Shown: positions 15,276 to 27,200 of the stretch, piece by piece | Position numbering within the stretch: position 1 is the first letter of the stretch | How the letters are laid out: the number at the start of each line of letters is the position of its first letter | From: Verrucomicrobiota bacterium | GTDB taxonomy: Bacteria > Verrucomicrobiota > Kiritimatiellia > SS1-B-03-39 > UBA6053 | Assembly (NCBI GenBank): GCA_020831625.1 | Contig: JAFIGD010000051.1 | Span: 1 to 34,693 of the forward strand | Reading direction: 5' to 3' | DNA: 34,693 bases | The notes under the pieces: generated by a model | Seen by the model: only the letters and a program-made list of their open reading frames with translations | Database searches by the model: none | What the model was told of the DNA's origin: nothing | Made by a program: the position numbers and the translations under genes

Positions 15276-18200
15276 ATGAAAACCCCGGAACAACATCATG
15301 CATTTGATTTGGAGGCGCTTGAGCCCCGAATCATGTTAAGTGCCGAAGGAGCGGAACTCCTCGGCACTGGCGCGGCTGTTGTGGTGGAGACCATGACGCA
15401 TGACGGTGGCGGGGATGAGGTTTCGGAGATGGAGGATGTCGGGGAGGATATTCTGTATGCAGCATCGTATGAGGCGCTTTTTTCGGAGACCTATCCGGAG
15501 ATGCAGGCGATGTCCCCGACGGGGGGCGATGAGCTGTCCCTGCATGTCCCGCGGCAGGTGTATATGGGAACGCTTTTTCCCGGGGAGAGTCAAGAACCGG
15601 TGCTGTTAATGCCCGACGCAGTTCTTCTCGGGCAGGAGATCAGTCAGTTGACGGTTTCTTTGGAGTACGGGGCGAATCCTTCCGACGGCCATGATCAATT
15701 GAGCCTTGGCGGGCAGATTTCGGGAACGGATGCCGAATCCGGTATCAGTTGGGCCTATCACGCGGGCACCCTGACGTTGAGCGGCGCGGCGGAGGCCTCC
15801 GCGTATGAGGCGCTGTTGCGGACTGTGGAGTATGTTCATCAGCAGCCCGGCTCTGCGGAATTGGCGGCAAGGTCTGTTTTAGTGGAGGTGACCTATGAGG
15901 ACAGCTCCACGCTTGAGGATGATTTTGATCTTTATCTGGCGCATCTGGATGCCGGTATTGAGGAGGTGTTCGAGAATCTCGACGCGCTCTTCAGCGAATT
16001 GTATGAGCATTTTTTCACCGATCTCGGCCTGATCCAGGCGCCGAACACGACCCTGGTCTCTTCGGCGATACGGGAAAACACCGATTTCATTCCCTATGTC
16101 AACAGCACCCTGCGCGATCTGGTGTTTCCGCAGCGGTTTGTCCCGGTGGACGGGGACGGCAATGAGGTGGCCGAGGAGGATGCGGAGGACTTCGAGCAGC
16201 GCAATAATTTCGGGATCACCCTTCAGCCCTGGGATGTGGGGCGTTTGTTCGATTTCGGGGATCTGTTTCTTTTCAATCCGGATACCGGGGACGGGGTTTC
16301 CTATGACACTCTGGCCGATTTGGGTTCCGCCTTGAGCGCGCACCTCACCCAGATTGTCCAGACGGTTCTTCAGGCGGACAGCTATGAGGTTTCGGTGGCG
16401 TTTTCGCCGACGGAGGATTTCGCCGGGTTTGTCATGGAGGTGAACATCTCGGCCACAAAGGATGTGGACACGTTTTCGCTGGAGCTGGGTCTTTTAGAGG
16501 ATGATCTGGGGATCCGGCTGATCGACGATCTGGCCTTCGGCGCCGGGGGCGGGGTGGAACTGAATTATCGTCTGACCGTGGATCTGAGTGATCACGATTT
16601 CGACGGTTCGAGCATCGCCGACGGCAAAACACAACTGGTGTTTGATGATCTGCGGGGGACCGCCGGGTTTCAATTCGCGGATGAAACCGCCGCGGTTGAA
16701 GTGGGGCTTTTGCGCGGAACCGCTGTGGACATGAGCGGCCGTCTGTTCGCGTCGCTGCCGATGCAGTTCCAGGGCGGCATTCAGTCCCGGACGATTGGCG
16801 GCTGGCAGAAGAGTCATTTCGGAAATTTCGTGAACGACGGCGGCGAGATCCAGCTGGACATCCCGCTGCAGGCGGAACTGTTTGGTCATACGGTGACCGA
16901 ACCCGGCACCAAACTTTCGGTGTTTGTGGAGGATATTTTCGCCAACACGCCTCCGGTGTACACGGCGGCGGGCTATGAGCGCCTGCAGGCCTTCGCGCTT
17001 TTGGAGCCGGAGGATGTGATTCAGGCGATTTTGGACGCCGAGGATTTGTTCTCGCTGCTGCAACGGGGCGGGGAGGAGCTTTTCGGCATTCCGCTGCCCT
17101 TTTTGGAAAATCTCACGCTGGGCGAGGTGTTCAATTGGGCGCTGCTGTTTTCCAATGAGGTGGGGAACCACATTGATGTGAACGAAATCCTGTTGATTAC
17201 CCCCGGAAGCGACGCGATGGCGGATATCCGGACGGATCCGGGCTTCACAGCGGAATGGCTTTTTCCCTCATTGTTTCCGGAGGTCAGCACCGACGCGCTG
17301 CTGCGGAATGAAATGAAGTTGGCGTTTATTGTGAACGGGGATCTGGCCACCTACACGGAGATTGTGGTTCCGGCGAGCAGCGCCCGGAGCACGCTGGATG
17401 ATCTGGTCGCGGAGCTGAACGGGATCTTTAACGGGCTGGGGGGGCTGTTCGGGATCGCGGGCGGTGGAATCCGGGCCCTGAACGTTTCGGAATCGCTCGC
17501 GTTCTTCGCGCCGGCGGCGAAAGGGATCGAGTCCCTGCATTTGGTGCCGCATCCGGATGCGCCCGGGGATCTGGAGAAATTCGCGCTGATGAATGAGGCA
17601 CCTGCGTTCATGGAACAGGCGCAGGGAGGGGCCTGGACCTCAACCTTCACCCTGGATCCGTCGAATCCGCTGGTGGCGGACGCGGCGATCGCGGTCACGT
17701 TGAACGGACAGACGGAAGTCATCGCCCTCAGCCGGATCGCGGGGGAAAACGCCAACGCGATGCTGGTGCGTCTGGCGACGGCGATTCAGGCCGCGTTCGG
17801 CGCGGACAAGATCGCGCTGTTTGCGGTGCAGAAAAATTTGTCCGGGGAGCCGGAAGCGGTGACTCATCCGACCGGGCCGTTCCGGATCCGCCTGCAGGCG
17901 GTCAATCCCGATGACACCCTCGTGTTGAATCTTGTCAATGCCGCCGCTGCGGCGGGGGGGACCGCCCTGGGCTTTTTTGTCGGGGACAATGCGTCAACTC
18001 CCCGGCCGTCCGAGTTGAGAACCTTTCAGGATTTTGTGAACCCGGCCATCCTGAACCGCGTGCCGGATCTGTTCAAATACGATCCGGCCACAAACACGGT
18101 GTCTCTTGGATACTTCGAAGCACCCCGGCCCGGAATGAGTCTCCCCGCAGAGTTGGACCTCAATTTCTCTTTTGCCTCCGTCAGCCAGATCAACACATCG

Positions 18201-21200
18201 GGGAACCTCAGTCTCACGGTGGATTCGCAGCTCGGGTTCGGGTTTGTGATTGATTTTGTGCTGACCCCCAACGCTCCGATTACCTTCGACAGCGGTGAAT
18301 TCAGCGGCGGAGACAGTTTCGTGCTGTCGGACGACGCGGTCTTCACGGTGAATTTTGTCCTCGGCAACGAGTACGATGTGGTGGTCAGCCAATCCGACAC
18401 GGCGGGGAACACCTCGCTCCAGGATTTGGCCGGGGACATCAACACCGCGCTCCGCGCCGCAGTGAACACGGCCACCGGCATCACGTCGGACCTGACCGAG
18501 ACCACCTTTGTGGCCCGGGTCCATCTGAATGCGCTGCAGTTGACCAATGCCGTCCGGCTGACGGCGTTCAACGATCCGTTCAGCCTGTCGAACACCAACG
18601 GTGTGCTCGACGCGGACGCGCTGATCGGTTTTGAAGTCCAGGGCCGGAATTATCTGGTTTCGCTTCTGGCATCGGACACCGCCGGCTTCACGACCTTCGG
18701 GCAGCTGATCGAGTATTTCAACAGTCAGCTTGCCAACGCCTTTCTGGATACGGACGGGAACGGAGAGATCAGTACCGGGGATGTGGTGGTGAGTCTGACC
18801 GACAGTGTGTTCGCCAGCACCTACACGAATTCGGACGAGGCGTTCCACATTTTCACCACGGGCCCCCCACAGCCGCATTGGACCTTTACCGCGAACCTTT
18901 TTGCCGAGGACGGCGGGGTTTTTCAAACAGAACTGAAATTCGACGGTGCGCCGCAGGGCGGTCAAATCCGGCTCACCTCCACCGTGGAGGGTGTAGAAAC
19001 CCGTATTCGCGGATTTGACGGCATCGATTTGGATGCGGAAGCGGATCTGGTGTTCGGAGATCTGGAATACACCCTTCCCGTCGACGTGGAAGGCACCTTC
19101 CGGCTGGGCTTCAATGAACTGAGTTTCGGAGCCCTGGCGGCCTCAGGTGCGTTCACCGCCTCGGTCCGGGCCCGCAACGCCGGCGGCTTCACCACGGATG
19201 AACTGCTGTCCGACGCCGTGGAGACGCTGGACATCTTCATTGAAGGGTATCCGGCTGATTTCAAGCTTTCGCTGGTGGACCTGAGTTCGGCGGTGTCGAC
19301 GATTCATTCGTCGGCCAGTATTGAATTCTCGGTGGCGGATTTCCAGGCGCTGCGGGTGGAGAGCTTCCAGGATTTCGCCTTGCCGATACCGCTGTTCAAT
19401 CTTGAGACGGTAAACGGTGAGCCCACGGGGGTTCTCACGGAAGACACCACCGTCGTCTTCTATTATGAAGGAGACAAATACAGTGTCACCCTGACGGCGG
19501 CGGAAACCACGGGCAACACGTCCTATGCGGAACTGATCACCCAATTTAATGGCGCGTTGACGGAAGCGGACGTCAACGACATTGCCGCGGCCACCTTCGA
19601 TATTTCCGAGGCCTTCCGTTTCCGGGCTCAGGGCGGTCTGTTACAGACTCAGGTTTTGCGGTTGGTATCCAACCCCGACTATATGACGGTGGAGGTGCTT
19701 CCGGATTTGGGCGCATATGGCGCGATCGGAGCACAAACCGGATTTTCCACTCAGGCGGTGGTGGACGCGCTTCTGTTGGCGCTGAATTCTTTTGAAGCGG
19801 TGTTTTCCGATCCGGCGGGCGTATTTTCCCAGGCGCTTCCGATCATCAACACCCCGATGAATCAGCTTTGGCAACTTCCCGGCGATTTCGCGGCGCGGGT
19901 CATGAACCTGCAGAACAATCCGGCATCTTCCGCCGCCACCCTGCCGAACCGGATCGCGGAGGCTTTCGGCCTGAGCGTCAATGAGGTCCAGGTTATCTGG
20001 GATGAACTGAATCAGGCCTACCGGATCGAATTCGCTTTCCTCACCGGCACCGCCGTGCAAAGGCCTGTGGATATCAACCCCGCCTTTTTCGCGCAATTCG
20101 TTCCCGGTTCCGGCGACGGACTGGACCGTCTGATTGACGGCGCAAACCGTTCCCCGGCCACGTTCCAGGGAATCGTCACCTTTAATATTGCCATCGGGAT
20201 TGATCTGAGCGATCCCGCCGCGCCCCGGTATTTCCTGTATGAGCACGACGGCGGAGAGGAACTTGAACCGGAGAACGGAACCTCGATCTCCGTGGACTTC
20301 AACATTTTCGCGGACGGCATAGATTTCACCTCCAGCAAAAAAGCACTGGGACTCTTTATCCGGGACGGGATCGCGATCCTGGGTGGCGCGGCGCAGCAGG
20401 TCAATGGAGAGACGGTGTTCATCCAGCGGGAAAACCGGAACCGGACCCCCTATCTTCTGCACGGGCTGGTGAATGATTTCGCCAATATCACCCTGCGGCT
20501 GGGGAATGCCCAGGACGCCGGATCGGATGGAAAATTCTATCTTGGCGGCACTGCGGAGGGTTCGGAGCGCGATTTAACGCCGGGGGACTTCACCCACACC
20601 GCCACCGGATCCGTACAGGTTATCCTGCCCATCTACACGCCGACGGAAATGCTGAATCCGTTCAGCAACCGGCAGGTGTCGGGGATCACGCTGGTGAATC
20701 CAACAACGATGACCGCGCAGACCAACGCCACGGGCACGGTTGGCGGCAATGTGTTTGAACTGCGGATCCATGATTTCGGCCAATATATCGAGGACGCGCA
20801 GGCGTGGCCGACGTTGACCGGATCGGAGAAAGGCGCGGTGCAGGCGGCCGGCAATGTGGAGCTTTATGTGCCCGATCCGGTGGCGGATGCCGGGATTGAA
20901 ACCCCGACGTTGTTGGATTTGCTCCGCGATCCGGCACTGATTCTGGACGGGATTGATTTCTTCTTCGGGGTGATTCAGGCCGGACTCTCCGCGATCGGCA
21001 GTATACCCATTCCCATCGTCGGGGACGCCTTCCAGGGAGCCGCAAACACCGTGTTCGCCTTCCGGGACGGCTGGCTCCGGGACATGCGGAACCGTCTGCG
21101 TGGCGCGGGAGAGGCTTTTGGTCAACTCGTGAAAGACTCGATTTTCGAGTTGCTGGGACCGGGCGGCGCGGGAATTCTTCTGCAACGAAACGGGATTTCC

Positions 21201-24200
21201 GGTCTGGACGGCCAAGTTCAGGCGGAAAATCCGGACGACATTCTTTTTGACTGGCTGGATAAACACGGCAATTCCCTCACCGACATGGGCGGATTCGGCG
21301 CGCACGGCCTGGAATTCCAAATCCGGCTGGGACAGCTCCTGTTTGACACCGGCTTCTCCTCCGACCTGAATTTTGACGCCCTCGCGCCGGTGATCAACCT
21401 GGGAATGGACGGCGGGTTCGGCTTCGCGGTCGGCTGGGATTTGCAGATTGGTTTCGGGTTTAATGTGGATGACGGATTCTATATTCGGGTGGACGGGGAC
21501 CGGAATGAGCTGGAGGTCCGCGTGGAAGGCACGCTGCGCGGCGCGCAGGATCACTTTGAGGTGCGCGCTGTGAACGATCCGGATCTGCCCAATTTCCCGA
21601 ACGGGGTTTTCGGAACCGGGTACGCGATTTGGAACCGCCGCGATCAGGAATGGGTGCTTGGTCCGGCGAAGGGCGACGGCTCCCGCGATCCGATCCACGT
21701 GATCAATGTCAATAAGCAGGGGCAAATCGTGGACCCCTCGGAATGGCAGTCGAATCTAATTTTCGGCAGCGATCTGTTGGGCGGCTCCTCCTGCGGCTGT
21801 TCCGGCGGATTGATTGATTTGGATGAACCGGAGCTGTTCTGGGTGGTGGCCGCCTTTGATGATGACGCCGGGGAATGGGTGCCGGCGTATTTGGATACTC
21901 TGGGTCAATTCCGCGCCCAGGAAAACGGGAGTTTTGATCCCGGCCAGATGATTCTGTATGACCGCGCACAGCCGTTCAGTGCCTTCGGATCGCTTTTCTT
22001 CCTGAATCTGGAGGCGAACGATCAGATCCGCATCGGGCTGGATCCGCCCGGTGACGCGGACTACGCGTTCGGAATCGACAAAGATCAGAAATCCCCCAAT
22101 GACCGCAACGACGCGTCCAACGGCGTGCGGCGGAACAATCATCTGCCCAGCCGCGCCCGGGCCAGCATCGGGATCAACCTTTGGGATCCATCCTCGCAGT
22201 CGAGCAAAAATAATATTCAAGCCTCCACAGCGGTGAACACAAACTGGGTCGGGGTGGATTGGAACGGCGAGATTATCACTGAGCTGGGGCTGCCCTTCAC
22301 CGGCAAAAGTGAAAACGGGTTCCCGGTGGTCAGTTTCAACAATGTGTTTGACACCGACAACGGGGATCTTTGGTTCATCGTACATCTGTTGGATAAAGAC
22401 AACGCGAATGACATCCGTGATTACTTCAACAAACAACTTGAAGCGAAGGGATGGACGCTGGAGGTGGAGCGCCGCCCGGGCTTCAGCAGCAGCGGGATCG
22501 CTTATGAGCGGATTTCGATTGTGGACGGGGTCTGGTCCTATCTGGACAGCGATGACGAATGGCAGCCGGTGTTTGAAGAGGACTGGACCTTTTTCATCCG
22601 CGTTCCGGATGAATTCGGCGGGAGCACGTACGACTTGATCCGGGTGAAATACATCCAACTCGGCGATGACTATTACGATATCCTTGAAAACGGCACCGGC
22701 TGGTACATTGTCGATCCGGACTACAGCGGTGTCGCGGCAGGGGCGCAATTTGACACCGTCAATGGCCTGCTGAATCCCATTTTCCTGTTCGACGAGATCG
22801 AGGACGATTGGCTGGTGCCGCTGTTTATGCTGTTGTCCACCGATTACAGCCTGAACACGCTGGTCAGCGAAGGGAATATCAAAACCGACACGTTCCCGGG
22901 CCAGGGCGGAACCATGCCGCAGGGCGTGGGCAGCGATTTCACCAATCTGGTGCGCTGGGGATACTGGTTGCCGGTGCTTTCTCATAAATTCGACGCCAGT
23001 GAAAACATGATCACCTGGGAAGAGCTTCGCGGGAATGACTCCGCCAAGATCATCCAACTGGTGCTCCGCGCGGATATCATTGTGAATCTGTCTCTGGAGC
23101 TTTCGGTCAGTGACAACGCCGCCTTCCCGAAAATCAGAGCCGATTTGAATCTGGACTGGGGCATTGACGTCAATTTCCGTGACGAAAATCCCTTCGGCGA
23201 GGTCAACTGGTATCCACATGTGGGCATGAACAACATCCGGCTGGATATGGGGTCATTCCTGACCCAGTATCTGCGGCCGGTGCTGGAACAGATCGACGAG
23301 GGTCTTTCACCGATCCGTCCGGTGATCGAGGTGCTGACCGAACCGATTCCGGTGATCTCCGACATTGCCGGGCGCGACATCAGTCTTTCGAACCTGCTGT
23401 ATCAGTTCGGAGGTCCCAAAGGCCAGGCCATTGCCACCTTTATTGACGTGGTGCGTCTGGTGAGTGATTTAAGCGCGATGGTCGCCGCGCTTCCCGACGA
23501 CATGAATGTGTATCTGCCTATCGGCAATTTCTGGATTCCCTCCGGCAAAAACGGTTTGGAGGATGGGATCTTCTATGACAACAACGAGCTGACACCGCCC
23601 TCGTTCTCCCAGCAGAATCAGGCGTTGACCGGTGACAATGTGGAGGCTGCGGCCGGGGCGTTCGGCCTGTTGAACGATGCCAACAAAGCGAACCAGCCCA
23701 ACAACGGCATCACCAACAACAATAAAAAAGGCGGGTTCGCCTTCCCGATTTTCAGTGATCCGACGCAAGTATTCAGTCTGCTGATGGGTGGCGACGCGGT
23801 GTTGATCACGTACAGTCTTCCGCAAATTGACTTCAGTTTCAACAAGCGGATTCCGCTGATCAAGTTGGGACCCTTCCAGGCCGGGATGCGCTTCGGCTTC
23901 GAAATCACCGCGCAACTGCACTTCGGGTTCGACACCTACGGCGTTCGCAAAGCGATGGACACCGGCAATCCGCTCTGGGCGATCGACGGGCTGTATATCA
24001 GCGACCGTCAGAATGCGGACGGCACCGGGCGCGACATTCCGGAAGTGACGTTGCGGGCGACCATCGCCCTGTATGGCGGCATTGATGTGTACCTGGCCCG
24101 CGGCGGCATCGAGGGCGGATTCACCGTGGGCATTGATATTGACCTCAACGACCCCAACGACGACGGAAAAGTGCGCCCCTCCGAGTTGCTGGCCGTGGTG

Positions 24201-27200
24201 GAATGGACCGGAAATCCCCTGGACTGGTTTAACATCCGCATATACGGCGAGGTGTACGCCCGCTATTATTACAAGGTGATGATTCCGGTTCCGTACTTTT
24301 TTGGCATCAGGCGGGTCACACTCTATGAAGGCGGCAAAACGTTCGCCCATTTGACACTCTTTGATATTCAGTGGGAAGGCAGCAAAGGCCCGCCGATCCT
24401 GGGAGAGAAGATCAATTTTGTGACGCCCAAAGGCGATCTGGTTGAAAACGCGCTGCTCATCAACATGGGGCCCAATTCCGCAAACCGGATCACCAATGAC
24501 GATCCCTGGTACAGCCGGAGTGATTCCGCGATCATCGATGGCAACGAAAAATTTGTCATCACCAACTCCGGCTCCTCGGTTACGGTCACCCTGTATAACC
24601 GGACCGGAACCTCGGTCGTGCACAGCATGACGTTCCACAATGTCTCCATGGTGGTCGCTTACGCCGGAGAGGGCAATGACATTATCGACGCCACCGGGCT
24701 GAACGGGATGCCGGTTTATTTTGAAGGCTCGGACGGCAACAACCAGTTCACAGTCGGGTCGACGCATGAGACGAACGCCTCCTGGCTGATCGGCGGCGCC
24801 GGAAATGACACGCTGAATGTGATCAACGGCGGATACACCTACTTCAACGGCGTATCCGGAAGCAATGCCATTTCGCTGGGTCAGGGAAGCAGCACCGTCA
24901 ATGTGGTGCAGACCGGCCGGGATGAAGATGATGTCACTAGCGGAGGAAACGGAGCGGTGAACACCGTGAACGTCACCAACTCGTTCGGAAATATCAACCT
25001 ATCCGGCATGGCGCACAACAGTCAGGCAACCACGCTCGATTTCAGCCGCACCTTCTTCCCGCTCAGCGGTGAAATGAGCGGTGCAAACAGCTTCATCGAG
25101 GCCGGCGGGCGGAGCCGGATGATGTTCCACCTCGCCGCGATCACGGAAATCAAAGGCGGACAGAACCGCGATACCTTTACCTTCAGCCATCCGCAAACTC
25201 ACCAGAACGGCCTGATGCTACGCGGAGGACTCGGGAATGATGTCTTCACCTTTGTGTTGGGGGACTTCAGCCAATTCACGGCCGCGGGCATCACCATTGA
25301 CAATGATATCCTGCCGGCTTCTGAAGCCATCCTGGGCACGGTCGTACTGGACGACTGCGACGGGATCTTTGAAATCGGGCTGGCCTCATACACGGTCGGC
25401 AATCAGACATTCTTCCATTCCGGCACCGGATATCTGGTCGCGCCGGAGGTGCGGATCGTGGATCCAACCGGCACCGGAGCCCGGGCGATCGCCGGACTCA
25501 ACACCGACGGCACGATCTCCGGCATCGTGGTCACAAACCGCGGCAGCGGATACACAAATCCGACCATCGAACTCGTCAACCGCACCAGCTTTAACGACAC
25601 CGTCCGGTTTATTCTGGAGGACACAAGCGACTACAGTCAGGACATGACGCTGGAGCGAACCGGCGGGCAACAGGTTCTGACGTATGAAAACCGCGAGATC
25701 CGGATGGCGGATTCCGTGGAAAACATCACCATTGAAGCGCCGGGTGCCACGGTTGCGGCCGGGCAAGGCGGCGTGAGGCTCGAGGGGCGTTTCCAGCTCC
25801 GGGCCGAGCGCTTCATTCACACCGGGCCGATCACCGCCGACACGGTGATGATTGTGACCGATCAGGGATTCGCGGTGGATCATCCGATCGCGGCGATGAA
25901 TCACGGCAATATTTCGCTGGAAGTCCTCGGCCGCGGCGAGCGGGCGCTGGCCACACCGGTGATCAGCGGCAGTCAGGTCAGCGGGTACACGCTGGACTTC
26001 GGCGGCAGTCATTACAACTTCACGCCTCAGGTGGTGGTGCGCGGCGGCAGCTCCGGGGCCGGTTCTGGCGCGTTCGCGGAAGGCGTCGTCAACAGCAACG
26101 GTGAAGTCACCGGCTTCACCGTCCTGAAACAGGGCTATGGCTATTCCTCGATTCCGGTGCCGGACGCGTACGTGACCTCGCCGAGTTCCATTTATTTGAA
26201 CGCCAGTCTCAGCAGCTCCGCGCTGGGATCCCCGGCGGGTTACGGGGACGGCCGCGGCACGATCACACTCCGCACGCTGGAGGGCAGTGTGCTGACCAGT
26301 GCCGATGTGAATTTCCCGTCCACCTCGCAGATCACCTGGGAAAACGGGGATTTCCGTTTCCTGGGTGACCAGACGCTGGATGACATTCACACCGGCGGGT
26401 CCGGCGCCGAGGCGGTGGCGGTGCTGGATGATGACGGGCGCGTGATCGGGTTCAATATTCTCCAGGGCGGCAGCGGCTACACCTCCGACTATGCGCCCAC
26501 GGTCCGGATTCAGGGCGCGGCGGAGGCGACGGCGATTGTCGAAAACGGTCAGGTGGTCGGTTTCAACATCACCAACCCCGGCAACGGATACGCGGTGCCG
26601 CCGCTGGTGACCCTTGCCGCCAACGGCCTGTCCAAAGTCGCGGATGCGGGACAAACCAAACAGATCAAAGCCGCGAACGGATTTCTGGTCATCGACACGG
26701 ATTCGGGAATCGGAACGATTCACCGTCCGGTGCAGACCGACGTGCGGGTGTTTGTCGGCCGCGGTGCGCTGGAGGGCGACAGCAATCTGTATATCCTCGA
26801 AAACAACGGATTTGATATCGGATCGGTGGACGGCATCAACGGGGTGACCACGGAATCCTCGGACATTCATTTGGTGAGTTTCAGCGGGGACATCAATCTG
26901 GGCATGCCGGTGCAGCGGACCAACTCGTCCGGAGATCTGCTGTGGCAGGATCCGGACAAGACGATTCCGATTTATGAGACGTATCAGGAGGCGACCGTGA
27001 TCGGCGGACGGGAATTCCTGCCCGGGGATCTGGTGTATGTCGGCGGGAACCTGAACGCCAAGTCCGGGAACATTGTGCTGGTGGCCGACAACTTCAATGT
27101 GAACGCGGTCGTTTCCTCCACAGGAGCCATTCTGCTCAGTCTGCGGCCCGCGAATCCGACCGCGCCGCTCGGACTGGCCGGTTCCAGGGCGGTCGCGGAG

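Noticed and set aside
20574-24767. Several minus-strand frames of 380-490 codons
   Set aside because: All mirror the coding frame of the giant gene and break up where its composition changes. None has recognisable motifs.
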